Positions 7,462-15,197 of a stretch of DNA of 16,125 nt are shown one piece after another. The notes under the pieces were generated by a model. That model made no database searches. It saw only the letters and a list, made by a program, of their open reading frames with translations, and was not told the origin of the DNA. The position numbers were made by a program, and so were the translations under genes. This DNA comes from an uncultured Methanobrevibacter sp. GTDB lineage: Archaea; Methanobacteriota; Methanobacteria; Methanobacteriales; Methanobacteriaceae. Within the stretch, counting starts at the first letter, position 1. Every line of letters starts with the position of its first letter. The stretch lies in contig NZ_ONER01000033.1 of NCBI RefSeq assembly GCF_900316895.1, positions 1,216-17,340 on the forward strand, written 5' to 3'.

Positions 7462-8616
7462 CTACATCTGTTCTACAAATTGCGCTAATTGATTAAGGGT
7501 ATTAACTTCAAATACCTGTGCTCCAGCCTCCCTATATAACGAAACACAGCTGTCCACAACATCCCATTTGTTCCTGTCTTCAGGATTCAATATGATTACC
7601 TTTTTAGCGTCCCTCACCATTTCTTCAACTACTTCCACGCTGGCAGGGACTCCTTTTACCTTAGGTCCTGCCCAGTCTCTGCAGTCAGACAGAATAATTA
7701 CGTATGACTTGTTGTTTATATGGGCCATGTTCTGGAACTTTGTAAATGCGGAATACATGTCTGAAGTTCCGTGAACCATCATATTCTTTATCCGCATGTC
7801 CTTGACTTTAATGAATGAATCTATGAGATATTCCTCTTTTAGGGCCTGTGTGGTTTCAATTACCTTATTGTCAAATTCGAAAGTTCTTGATTTTTTAAAT
7901 GCTGTCTGGGCTGAAAACATTAACATGAAAAACCAGCTGCTGATCCATTCGCATGACCCGCTTATGTCATTCAGAAACAGGTGTTCGTTCTTGTGCGGCC
8001 TTGGCTTTGCCCGGACAAGCTCCAGAGGGACTCCTCCGTATTTCATGTTTGCACGGATGGTTCTTCTCATGTCTATCTTATTTGAGCTTGATTTGACTTT
8101 TCTTCTGGAACGTTTATTGGCTATTCTTTTTCCAAGTCTCTGACATATTTCAAGCATTCTCGGATCAAACCTGTTCAATTTGGTCAAATCCTTGTTCATC
8201 AATTCGCCATCCCTTTCAAGCTTCTTGACTTCCTCCAAAAGGGGCTGACCTGACAACATTTTTAACTTTTCGTTGTTGATTTTTTCTTTTCTGACCTTTT
8301 GATAGGCATTGTTCTGTTTTTTAATAATATACTTATTGGATTTTGGACCTTTTCCCCTGTAAGCAGTTCCCTTATTTAGTTCTTGAGCTTTTTTAGGTTC
8401 CATTTCAATTTTGAATATCTTTTCAAAAACTTTATTGAATTTAGGAATGTCATACTTGTCCTTTACATAAACTGCCATTAATGCAGTTTTTAAAAGCTGC
8501 CTGTCTGCTTCGCCCAATTCCATATGAATTTTAACAGCCGCCTGAGTGCTTCGTATGCTTACCGGCAGACCTTCCTGCCTTAGCTGGGCTGATAAATTTG
8601 CAATTTTATTTATCAT
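7462..8616 (-). CDS. CoxE-like VWA-domain protein
   Basis: The 384-residue protein has a poorly conserved N-terminal half with a very basic stretch (about 160-185, GKRIANKRSRRKVKSSSNK), then the CoxE signature IDMRRTIRANMKYGGVPLEL. A von Willebrand A domain follows, starting NDISGS, with the metal-ion-dependent adhesion site residues Asp217, Ser219 and Ser221; GTSDMYSAF and ILSDCRDW supply the later Thr and Asp. CoxE-type VWA proteins work with MoxR AAA+ ATPases to remodel or mature metalloenzymes; in carboxydotrophs CoxD and CoxE help mature the Cu-S-Mo site of CO dehydrogenase. The partner ATPase ends 1 bp upstream. The client protein here is unknown. Confidence 0.85.
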   Translation of the reverse strand: MINKIANLSAQLRQEGLPVSIRSTQAAVKIHMELGEADRQLLKTALMAVYVKDKYDIPKFNKVFEKIFKIEMEPKKAQELNKGTAYRGKGPKSNKYIIKKQNNAYQKVRKEKINNEKLKMLSGQPLLEEVKKLERDGELMNKDLTKLNRFDPRMLEICQRLGKRIANKRSRRKVKSSSNKIDMRRTIRANMKYGGVPLELVRAKPRPHKNEHLFLNDISGSCEWISSWFFMLMFSAQTAFKKSRTFEFDNKVIETTQALKEEYLIDSFIKVKDMRIKNMMVHGTSDMYSAFTKFQNMAHINNKSYVIILSDCRDWAGPKVKGVPASVEVVEEMVRDAKKVIILNPEDRNKWDVVDSCVSLYREAGAQVFEVNTLNQLAQFVEQM

Positions 8617-8617
8617 A

Positions 8618-9472
8618 TTATCTTTTGCTTAAAACATCCTTGACGACTCTTTTTTTATCACTTTCATTTTTGATGGCAACACCAATACTGTTTTCAAGTG
8701 ATTCATCCATGTTTTTGGTTCCGAGATTAGTGACTGAACGAACCCAGTCTATGGTTCCCCTTACGGAAGGCTTTTTCATGAGATTGAGATTACGTATATC
8801 ATGAACCAGCTTGACAACAGTTGAAACGACTTCCTCATCGGCTTCAGGTATCCTTGATTTGACAATTTCAATTTCCCTTTCAACTGACGGGTATGGAATA
8901 TATAAAAACAAGCATCTGTCCTTGGTTTCATCAAGCAATGACCTTTGTGAGTTTGAAGTTAAAATAACAATCAAATCGTTCTGAAGTTGGAATGTCCCCA
9001 AATCGTTGATGGTGATTTCCTTCTCTCCCAATGCCTGAAGCAGGAAACTTTCAACCTCTTCGTCAGCCTTATCAATTTCATCTATTAAAAGTACAGAATT
9101 GTTTTCATTTAAAAATGCATTAAGCAAAGGCCTTCTTATGAAAAATTCTTCGGCAAAAATTTTGCTTTCATTGTTTGAATCGTTTTTTGCAGCTTCAAGA
9201 TGCAGCAACTGCTTTTGATAATTCCATTCGCCGACAATCTGTTCAAATGTTATTCCTTCATAACACTGTATCCTGAAGAAGTCTCTTTCGAATGATTTGG
9301 CAATTACCTTTGCAAGTTCTGTTTTTCCAACACCTGGAGGCCCTTCAATAAGCATTGGCCTTCCCAGAAACAGTGACAGATATACAGTTGTTGATATCTC
9401 ATTATTTGAAACATATTCTGCATTTAAAAGTAATTTGTCAATGTCCTTAATAGTAATATTTTCAGTTTGCAA
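8618..9472 (-). CDS. MoxR-family AAA+ ATPase
   Basis: The 284-residue protein is a single AAA+ module. Walker A is GPPGVGKT (44-51) and Walker B is VLLIDEID (127-134). The MoxR insert lies around EGITFEQIVGEWNYQKQL, sensor 1 is LTSN (171-174), an arginine finger is in DETKDRC (Arg186), and a sensor 2 region is near KPSVRGTIDWVRS. MoxR ATPases act as chaperones with VWA partners to activate protein complexes, and its partner is the next gene. It heads a six-gene run. The start is TTG at 9472, supported by GGAAGG (9481-9486) 8 nt upstream and by the lack of any nearby in-frame ATG. Confidence 0.9.
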   Translation of the reverse strand: MQTENITIKDIDKLLLNAEYVSNNEISTTVYLSLFLGRPMLIEGPPGVGKTELAKVIAKSFERDFFRIQCYEGITFEQIVGEWNYQKQLLHLEAAKNDSNNESKIFAEEFFIRRPLLNAFLNENNSVLLIDEIDKADEEVESFLLQALGEKEITINDLGTFQLQNDLIVILTSNSQRSLLDETKDRCLFLYIPYPSVEREIEIVKSRIPEADEEVVSTVVKLVHDIRNLNLMKKPSVRGTIDWVRSVTNLGTKNMDESLENSIGVAIKNESDKKRVVKDVLSKR

Positions 9473-9480
9473 GTTTTTAA

Positions 9481-9486
9481 CCTTCC
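9481..9486 (-). promoter_or_regulatory. Ribosome-binding site fixing the TTG start of MoxR
   Basis: The minus strand reads GGAAGG, 8 nt before TTG 9472. An ATG just ahead of it meets a stop codon after two more codons, so TTG is the only workable start. Confidence 0.6.
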
Positions 9487-9520
9487 ATATAATCCATTAT
9501 TAAAATAAATATATCGTGAA

Positions 9521-9530
9521 ATAATATAAG
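9521..9530 (-). promoter_or_regulatory. Candidate TATA box of the MoxR operon
   Basis: The minus strand reads CTTATATTAT; a start about 26 bp on, near 9500, would give a leader of about 28 nt before the TTG start. A second candidate, ATATATTTA at 9508-9516, would give a shorter leader. The two cannot be separated by eye. Confidence 0.45.
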
Positions 9531-9549
9531 TTTTATGTAGTATAATTAA

Positions 9550-9558
9550 ATATATATT
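9550..9558 (+). promoter_or_regulatory. TATA box of the small membrane protein gene
   Basis: The string AAATATATATT around 9548-9558 is a good archaeal TATA box. It places the start near 9580, just before the AAGGAGG ribosome-binding site (9586-9592), and lies back to back with the MoxR operon promoter in the same 129-bp divergent spacer. Confidence 0.55.
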
Positions 9559-9601
9559 AACTATTAATTAAAATATACTATATTGAAGGAGGAAAAAATT
9601 C

Positions 9602-9973
9602 ATGGATAGAGACAATGCGATAATTATAATATTACTAATCATTATTGTTCTTTCTATTGGAGCATACATTGTTGTAACTGGTGTTGGACTTTCATTCAAT
9701 AAAAGTAATGATGTGACAAACGTTACACCTTCAAACCATACAACCATAAATTCAACTAACAGTTCAGTTCGCGATACTGGAGCAGTCGCACCTGGAACAG
9801 ACACAAGCAGCAGCGACGGCAGCGGTGTTAGTGATAGTGGCAATGGTGGAGCCAGTGACCAAAGTACGCAATCCACAAGTCAGGACACAGCTTCTGATAG
9901 TAATGTTGAATCAGGATCAGACTCTCAAGCCGGACAGGATGAAAGCGCTGTTGACAGCGGAGATTTTGATTAG
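9602..9973 (+). CDS. Small membrane-anchored Ser/Asp-rich protein, hypothetical
   Basis: No family is recognised. The 123-residue protein has a single N-terminal membrane helix (about 6-28, IIIILLIIIVLSIGAYIVV). Four possible N-glycosylation sequons follow, starting at Asn40, Asn45, Asn50 and Asn53 (NVT, NHT, NST, NSS). A tail of about 65 residues is almost entirely Ser, Asp, Gly, Thr, Ala and Gln, acidic and apparently disordered, ending DSGDFD. The likely topology is an N-terminal anchor with the acidic tail outside the cell, below or within the pseudomurein wall. AAGGAGG lies 9 nt before the ATG. It is divergent from the MoxR operon and stops 2 bp from the convergent gene. Such low-complexity proteins evolve fast, so lack of homologues would not argue against it. 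Confidence 0.75.
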   Translation: MDRDNAIIIILLIIIVLSIGAYIVVTGVGLSFNKSNDVTNVTPSNHTTINSTNSSVRDTGAVAPGTDTSSSDGSGVSDSGNGGASDQSTQSTSQDTASDSNVESGSDSQAGQDESAVDSGDFD

Positions 9974-9975
9974 AA

Positions 9976-11580
9976 CTAATTTTTAAATTCATCAGGATTT
10001 TTGAACAATTCAAAATCCTGAACATATTCTTTTCCGGTAATCATGGCAATTTCTGCCTTTTGAAGTTCAGAACCCAAATAGGCAGCATGTTCCATTCTGG
10101 ATACCAAATCTTTTATTATTATTTCTTCGTATACTTCTTTTGCAGACTGACCTACTATAACCAGATCCGCTTTGTTTTTCTTGAAATGAGTGGCTATAAT
10201 TCTGCTGTCCTTTACAGTGGTTCCATAATCAACGTTGATTCTGAAACTTCCGGCCTTATCCCTGATAAACTTCAACGGTTTTTCACGTCTGGTTTCAGGA
10301 ACGCCGTCCAATTCATTTTCAATGATGTCGTTTCTTTTATGCTTATCCTTAAAGGCAACAAGATTGATTCCCAAATCCTTCGGAATTGATTTTCTATGCT
10401 TTGCCAAAAACATCATCTTGGATGCGGTGGACAACTCATAAACACTGCCCCTTGTTTTACCGCTCTCTTCAGGAGTAAATAATATACTTACACCAAGTTC
10501 CATACCGATTCCCGCCAGAAGAACATTTACTCCCCCTGAATCGGCATCCATAAGCTCGGTGACATTACCTACACCAAAAAACATCGGCGCAGGGTTTTGC
10601 TTGTGGAATTCATGGCATGCGATGATTGACTCGACAATACTGGAACTGTTTACAGGGTCCAAAATCAAATCCGCAACATATTTCAATCCTTCCGTATCCT
10701 TTATCAGCTGATGCATTGATTCAACTCTTTCGGCCGGAGATTTAGGTGATTTGCCTTGGGAAAAATTGGTTGGAAGCAAAACCGCAGGAATGTTCTTTTC
10801 AATCAGAATGTCCTTAACTTCGGAATTGTTACCCAAGTCCAGACTTAAAACAAAATCAATTCCGCATTCGGCAGCAACTTCAATTTCTTTGGCGTTCAAT
10901 GTATCTATGCTCAATGGCCTGTCGCCAACAATCGGCCTTAATGTTTCAATCAGTTCAGGAATCTTGTCCGAGAAGTCCTCACCTGCCGCCATACCTATAT
11001 CAATCATGTCGGCACCGGAATCAACGAAATACTGGCATTTGTTAATCAATGCCTCCTTTGACAGGAAAGGGGCATTTGCAATTTCCGAAAGGACCCTCAT
11101 TGGGAAATCTTCACCTACAGGGAGATTTCTAATTAAAATATTATTTGGCTTTTCAAGAAGTTTTTCTATATTTTCCTTATCGTTTTCAAATTCTTCTATG
11201 AATTTGAATGCTTCTTTACGTTTTTCTTCCTCAATTAATTTATCTGCAGGCTTATCTTCTGATAGATCAATATTTCCAACCAAATTAAGAACCATTGCAA
11301 GGTCTGCACCATCTGTAGACCCCTTAAAAGTTGGAATTCCCAGTTCTTTTGTAATTTCTTTGGTGCCCTTTTTGATTAAGCCAGGAACCAGAATCATGTC
11401 AATTTCATCAAGTTGATTAGAAAAACAATTTTTGATTTCCTTAATAATTTGTCTAGGTGTTAAGAATGCAGCCACCTGAGTATTGTCGGCAATGTGAACA
11501 ATAACATCATCTTTTACATCTGCAACCACTTCTTTTATTAAAGGATAAGCCAATTCCCCTGTAATTATTAGAACTTTCAT
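9976..11580 (-). CDS. Dihydropteroate synthase-related protein
   Basis: The 534-residue protein matches the archaeal TIGR00284 type. A Rossmann-like N-terminal part (MKVLIITGELAYPLIKEV, then LVPGLIKKG) precedes a charged linker (about 115-145). A dihydropteroate synthase-like TIM barrel covers about 160-400, with ADMIDIGMAAGE, PLSIDTLNAKEIEVAAECG and LILDPVNSS corresponding to barrel strands of DHPS; a C-terminal domain of about 130 residues ends it. Bacterial DHPS is only ~280 residues. Homologues have been discussed as pterin enzymes for tetrahydromethanopterin synthesis, where a ribofuranosylaminobenzene phosphate replaces p-aminobenzoate; the assignment is not secure. The ATG at 11580 has GGGAAG upstream; an in-frame TTG at 11592 adds four residues but is less likely. 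Confidence 0.75.
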   Translation of the reverse strand: MKVLIITGELAYPLIKEVVADVKDDVIVHIADNTQVAAFLTPRQIIKEIKNCFSNQLDEIDMILVPGLIKKGTKEITKELGIPTFKGSTDGADLAMVLNLVGNIDLSEDKPADKLIEEEKRKEAFKFIEEFENDKENIEKLLEKPNNILIRNLPVGEDFPMRVLSEIANAPFLSKEALINKCQYFVDSGADMIDIGMAAGEDFSDKIPELIETLRPIVGDRPLSIDTLNAKEIEVAAECGIDFVLSLDLGNNSEVKDILIEKNIPAVLLPTNFSQGKSPKSPAERVESMHQLIKDTEGLKYVADLILDPVNSSSIVESIIACHEFHKQNPAPMFFGVGNVTELMDADSGGVNVLLAGIGMELGVSILFTPEESGKTRGSVYELSTASKMMFLAKHRKSIPKDLGINLVAFKDKHKRNDIIENELDGVPETRREKPLKFIRDKAGSFRINVDYGTTVKDSRIIATHFKKNKADLVIVGQSAKEVYEEIIIKDLVSRMEHAAYLGSELQKAEIAMITGKEYVQDFELFKNPDEFKN

Positions 11581-11604
11581 AAAACTTCCCAACCAAATTT
11601 TTTA

Positions 11605-11634
11605 CAATATTATTATATTAATGTCAATATTATT
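11605..11634 (-). repeat. Direct repeat upstream of the DHPS-like gene
   Basis: The 10-mer caatattatt occurs at 11605-11614 and 11625-11634, exactly 20 bp apart, about 25-55 bp upstream of the minus-strand ATG. The spacing is close to two helical turns, but the sequence is AT-rich and could recur by chance. A TATA-like string, TTAATATAAT on the minus strand, lies between the copies. Confidence 0.3.
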
Positions 11635-11814
11635 TAATCTTTTGAAAAATATTATTTGCTTAAAAATTGTTATTTTATTAAAAAAGTGATGTAAAAACTG
11701 TATAAAAAAATAAATAAAATGTTGAAAGAGTTATTAGAAAAATAAAGAAAAAATAAAAGATTAAAACAAAAAACTTTAAACAAAATAATTCAAAAATAAA
11801 AATTTAACATAAAA

Positions 11815-11822
11815 TTTATATA
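11815..11822 (+). promoter_or_regulatory. TATA box of the por operon
   Basis: TTTATATA is a perfect box A in the 290-bp divergent spacer (11581-11872). The predicted start is near 11845, inside the open frame that begins upstream at 11837. The earlier ATG therefore should not be on the message, and translation should begin at 11873. The rest of the spacer, about 11635-11814, is A-rich and shows no gene. Confidence 0.7.
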
Positions 11823-11859
11823 TTTTGTAATTTATAATGATTATACATGATAAATATAT

Positions 11860-11864
11860 GGAGG
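11860..11864 (+). promoter_or_regulatory. Ribosome-binding site deciding the porC start
   Basis: GGAGG lies 8 nt before ATG 11873 and is the reason for rejecting the in-frame ATG at 11837, which has no comparable site. Confidence 0.75.
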
Positions 11865-11872
11865 AAAAATTA

Positions 11873-12394
11873 ATGATCGAAATTCGTTTTCATGGAAGAG
11901 GCGGACAAGGTGCTGTAACAGCTGCTGAAATCTTAGCAAAAGCAGCATTCAAAGACGGCAATTATTCCCAGGCTTTTCCATTTTTTGGAGTTGAACGTAG
12001 AGGAGCTCCGGTTATGGCTTTCACAAGAATTGATGATAAGCCAATTGACTTAAGATATCAAGTATATAATCCAGACTACGTATTAGTGTTAGATGACGGA
12101 TTATTGAATGTAGTAGATGTATTTTCAGGAATCAAAGACAATACTGAAGTAACAATCAACACCACTGACTTTGAAGGCAGTGGAGAACATGAAGTCTACA
12201 GTATTGACGCTACTGGAATTGCATTAGACATGTTAGGCAGAAACATTGTAAATACTATTATTTTAGGATATTTCGCTAAGAAAACCCAAGCGGTAAGTAT
12301 TGATTCACTTTTAGAAGTGATTAAGGAAACATTCCCTGGCAAAATCGGAGAGCTAAATGTAGAAGCTACTAAAAAAGCTTATGATATGGGATAA
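11873..12394 (+). CDS. porC: Pyruvate:ferredoxin oxidoreductase, gamma subunit
   Basis: Gamma subunit of the four-subunit archaeal POR, which in methanogens reductively carboxylates acetyl-CoA to pyruvate with reduced ferredoxin. The 173-residue protein has the conserved [17 protein letters not shown] opening (GRGGQG at 8-13), then [19 protein letters not shown] and [11 protein letters not shown], the standard gamma-domain motifs that bind CoA in this superfamily. Length is normal. It is the first gene of porCDABEF, followed by porD after 13 bp. The start at 11873 is chosen from the GGAGG site and the family start [13 protein letters not shown]. Confidence 0.95.
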
Positions 12395-12407
12395 GAGGGT
12401 GAATATT

Positions 12408-12650
12408 ATGGTAAGTATAGGATGTGTAATTAAAACCCCAGGTAATAGTAGAAATAACAAAACTGGAAGTTGGAGAACATTTAAACCTATTTTAGATAAA
12501 GAAAAATGTATTGATTGCGACAATTGCATAATATTTTGTCCAGATTCCAGCGTAAACAAACAACACGATATAGATTACGATTACTGTAAAGGATGCGGAA
12601 TTTGTGCAAACGAATGTCCTTCCGATGCAATCGAAATGGTAAAAGAATAA
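12408..12650 (+). CDS. porD: Pyruvate:ferredoxin oxidoreductase, delta subunit
   Basis: Delta subunit, the 2[4Fe-4S] ferredoxin-like electron carrier of POR. The 80-residue protein has two complete cluster motifs, Cys34-37-40 with Cys44 and Cys60-63-66 with Cys70 (each C-x2-C-x2-C-x3-C), the last cysteine of each followed by Pro. An N-terminal extension of about 30 residues contains the conserved SWRTFKPILDKEKC run. The ATG at 12408 follows GAGGGTGA (12395-12402), which overlaps the spacer after the porC stop; an upstream in-frame ATG at 12381 lies inside porC and lacks such a site. Electrons leave through PorD to external ferredoxin or, in methanogens, through PorE and PorF. Confidence 0.95.
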   Translation: MVSIGCVIKTPGNSRNNKTGSWRTFKPILDKEKCIDCDNCIIFCPDSSVNKQHDIDYDYCKGCGICANECPSDAIEMVKE

Positions 12651-12663
12651 AGAGAGTGATTAA

Positions 12664-13809
12664 ATGGTAAAAGAAGTAATGACCTCAAATAAAGCAGTTG
12701 CAGAAGCTGTAAGATTAGCTAAACCACAAGTTATTCCTGTTTATCCAATTACTCCACAAACTACAATTTCTGAATACTTAGCACAATACGTTGCTGATGA
12801 AAAAATTGATGCTAAATATGTTAAAGTAGAATCTGAACACAGTGCTATCAGTGCTGCTGTTGGAGCTAGTGGTGCTGGAGTAAGAGTATTTACAGCAACA
12901 TCTTCACAAGGATTAATGTTAATGCATGAAATTTTATATGCTGCAGCAGGTATGAGGGTGCCTATTGTTTTAGCAGACGCCAACAGAGCAATTTCTGCAC
13001 CATTAAACATTTGGAACGATCAACAAGATTCAATTGCACAAAGAGATGCAGGATGGTTGCAAATTTATGTTGAAAATGCACAGGAAGCATTAGATACAAC
13101 TTTAATGGCATATAAAGTTTCTGAAAATCCAGACATTTTACTTCCATCAATGGTATGTTTGGACGGATTTATTTTAACCCACACAGTAGAACCTGTTGAA
13201 ATTCCAGATCAAGAAAGTGTAGACAAGTTTTTACCTCCATATGTACCAGAACATGCATTTCTTGATCCAAACGAACCAATGTCAATCGGTAACTTCGCAG
13301 ATCCGAATTACTACACAGAAGCAAGACATGACATGGATGTTGCAATGACAAAATCCATGGAAGTAATCCAAAAAACATGCGATGAATTTGCAGAAATCTT
13401 TGGAAGAAAATATGGTCTTGTTGAACCGTACAAAACCGAAGATGCCGACATAATATTTGTTGCAATGGGTTCACTATGCAGTACACTCAGAGTAATGGTA
13501 GACCAATTAAGAGAAAAAGGTGAAAAAGTAGGTTTACTTAAAATCAGAGCTTACAGACCATTCCCTACCGAAGCCATTAACGAAGCTGTTAAAAACTGTG
13601 AAAAAATAGCTGTTATTGATAAAAACTTCTCATTTGGAATTGGTGGAGCACTTTATGCTGATATGAAAGTAAAAATTGATAAAGAAATTTACGGATTTAT
13701 TGCAGGTTTAGGTGGAAGAGACATTACACCTGAAGCAATCCTGGAAGCATACGAAAAAACCAAAGCGCCAGAAAACGACGTCACCTGGATTGGACTTAAG
13801 GAGGAATAG
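12664..13809 (+). CDS. porA: Pyruvate:ferredoxin oxidoreductase, alpha subunit
   Basis: Alpha subunit, carrying the pyrimidine-binding half of the thiamine diphosphate site and the substrate-binding loop. The 381-residue protein has GNKAVAEA-like opening sequence (SNKAVAEAVRLAKP), the VYPITPQTTISEYL motif (26-39), VESEHSAISAAVGASGAG (55-72) and FTATSSQGL (76-84), then the C-terminal domain with GSLCSTLRVMVDQLREKG. Its length is normal for archaeal PorA. GTGAT at 12656-12660, 3 nt before the ATG, is the ribosome-binding site. The last codons contain the AAGGAGG used by porB, which begins 2 bp after its stop, so the two core subunits are tightly coupled. Confidence 0.96.
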   Translation: MVKEVMTSNKAVAEAVRLAKPQVIPVYPITPQTTISEYLAQYVADEKIDAKYVKVESEHSAISAAVGASGAGVRVFTATSSQGLMLMHEILYAAAGMRVPIVLADANRAISAPLNIWNDQQDSIAQRDAGWLQIYVENAQEALDTTLMAYKVSENPDILLPSMVCLDGFILTHTVEPVEIPDQESVDKFLPPYVPEHAFLDPNEPMSIGNFADPNYYTEARHDMDVAMTKSMEVIQKTCDEFAEIFGRKYGLVEPYKTEDADIIFVAMGSLCSTLRVMVDQLREKGEKVGLLKIRAYRPFPTEAINEAVKNCEKIAVIDKNFSFGIGGALYADMKVKIDKEIYGFIAGLGGRDITPEAILEAYEKTKAPENDVTWIGLKEE

Positions 13810-13811
13810 AT

Positions 13812-14678
13812 ATGGATATACCTGATAAAGATTTATTAGCACCGGGACACAGAGGCTGTGCCGGATGTGGAGCATCAATTGCTGTTAAATTAGCTCTTAA
13901 TGCTTTAGGCAAAAACACTGTAGCTATTTCTGCTACCGGTTGTCTTGAAGTAATGACTACACCATACCCGGAAACTTCATGGGAAGTTCCATTCATACAT
14001 GTAGCATTTGAAAACTCAGGTGCTGTAGCATCCGGTGTGGAAAGTGCATTAAGAATTCAAGGAAAGGATGATGTTAATGTTGTTGCTTTCGGTGGTGACG
14101 GAGGAACTGTAGATATCGGTTTACAATCATTATCTGGAGCTATGGAAAGAGGACACAACATGCTCTACATTTGTTACGACAATGAAGCATACATGAACAC
14201 AGGTATTCAAAGAAGTGGAGCTACTCCATATGGTGCAAGTACCACAACTTCACCTAAAGGAACCGCAAGTTTCGGAGAAGACAAACCTAAGAAAAACATG
14301 CCTATGATTATGGCAGCTCACGGAATTCCATATGTGGCTACCGCATCAATTGCATATCCTGAAGACTATGTCAAAAAAGTGAAAAAAGCTGCAGAAACCA
14401 AAGGACCTGCATACATTCACTTGCAACAACCATGTACAACTGGTTGGGGATTCCCTTCAGAAAAAACAATTGAAATGGGTAGATTAGCTGTTGAAACCGG
14501 TTCATGGATTTTGTATGAAATCGACCACGGTAACTTCGAAATTACTTTCAGGCCTGAAGAAAGAAGACCTGTAAAAGATTATCTGTCAACACAAAAAAGA
14601 TTCAAACACTTAGATGAAGAACACATTGAAAAAATCCAAAAATATGTCGATGCAGAGTGTAAAGAATTAGGATTATAA
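13812..14678 (+). CDS. porB: Pyruvate:ferredoxin oxidoreductase, beta subunit
   Basis: Beta subunit, binding the diphosphate of thiamine diphosphate through Mg2+ and holding the proximal [4Fe-4S] cluster. In the 288-residue protein the cluster ligands are Cys16, Cys19, Cys44 and Cys208 (GHRGCAGCGASI, SATGCLEV, QQPCTTGW). The ThDP motif starts GDGG (95-98) and ends at NEAYMNTG (124-131). All four cysteines are present, so the enzyme should be active. The ATG follows AAGGAGG, which lies within the end of porA. Confidence 0.96.
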   Translation: MDIPDKDLLAPGHRGCAGCGASIAVKLALNALGKNTVAISATGCLEVMTTPYPETSWEVPFIHVAFENSGAVASGVESALRIQGKDDVNVVAFGGDGGTVDIGLQSLSGAMERGHNMLYICYDNEAYMNTGIQRSGATPYGASTTTSPKGTASFGEDKPKKNMPMIMAAHGIPYVATASIAYPEDYVKKVKKAAETKGPAYIHLQQPCTTGWGFPSEKTIEMGRLAVETGSWILYEIDHGNFEITFRPEERRPVKDYLSTQKRFKHLDEEHIEKIQKYVDAECKELGL

Positions 14679-14689
14679 GGAGGAAAACA

Positions 14690-15190
14690 ATGGAAAGTAT
14701 TGTTGTAAATAGCAGTTTATGTGATGGATGCCTCAACTGTGAAAGCATGTGTGCATCAGTCCATAATGCTAATAGAATAAAAATAATAGAACATGACTCT
14801 TCCTTTTATTCCATTGTATGTCAACATTGTGAAAGTGCACCATGTATAAAAATCTGTCCGACAGAAGCGATTACCGATGAAGGTGTCGATACCGAGAAAT
14901 GTATCGGCTGCGGATTATGTGTAATGGTTTGTCCGTTTGGTGCAATGACTTTCCAATCAAAAGTCGCTGAAAAATGTGACCTCTGTGCTGATAGAGAAGA
15001 AGGACCTGCATGTATAAAAGCATGTACCAAAAGAGCTATTACTGTTGCTGATCCTGAAAAAATCAGAGCCAAAAACCAAGAAAAATTCTTGGCTAAAATG
15101 GCAGGATTATATGAACCTGACAGTAAAAAAGGCGGAATTGTCCATGTTTTAACAAGTCAAGCAAGAGCAAGACTTGTTTTAGACGAATAA
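14690..15190 (+). CDS. porE: Polyferredoxin subunit PorE
   Basis: The 166-residue protein is a polyferredoxin with 16 cysteines in four groups of four: 11/14/17/21, 44/47/52/56, 71/74/77/81 and 96/99/108/112. This is the pattern of HycB/DmsB-type electron-transfer proteins with four [4Fe-4S] clusters. The C-terminal 50 residues are charged and cysteine-free. Genetic work in Methanococcus maripaludis has tied PorE and PorF to anabolic POR, probably as the route bringing low-potential electrons to the enzyme. AAGGAGG (14677-14683) overlaps the porB stop and lies 6 nt before the ATG. Confidence 0.88.
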   Translation: MESIVVNSSLCDGCLNCESMCASVHNANRIKIIEHDSSFYSIVCQHCESAPCIKICPTEAITDEGVDTEKCIGCGLCVMVCPFGAMTFQSKVAEKCDLCADREEGPACIKACTKRAITVADPEKIRAKNQEKFLAKMAGLYEPDSKKGGIVHVLTSQARARLVLDE

Positions 15191-15197
15191 AAAAATT

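Noticed and set aside
9945..9960. Small GC-containing hairpin (cgctg/cagcg) near the end of the Ser/Asp-rich gene as a terminator of the convergent gene
   Set aside because: Five-bp stem inside coding sequence with no T-tract on the minus strand; likely codon coincidence.
10751..11416. Long plus-strand open frame (221 codons) opposite the DHPS-like gene
   Set aside because: Ser-rich composition typical of an antisense shadow, no ribosome-binding site, and the minus-strand frame is a recognisable conserved family.
11581..11592. TTG start four codons upstream of the DHPS-like ATG
   Set aside because: The extra residues would overlap the probable GGGAAG ribosome-binding site, and MKVLIITGE is the natural family start.
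11837..11872. N-terminal extension of PorC from the ATG at 11837
   Set aside because: The por TATA box predicts a start near 11845, GGAGG sits before 11873, and the family begins at [13 protein letters not shown].
12381..12407. Upstream in-frame start for PorD inside porC
   Set aside because: No ribosome-binding site there, while GAGGGTGA precedes ATG 12408, which gives the normal PorD N-terminus.
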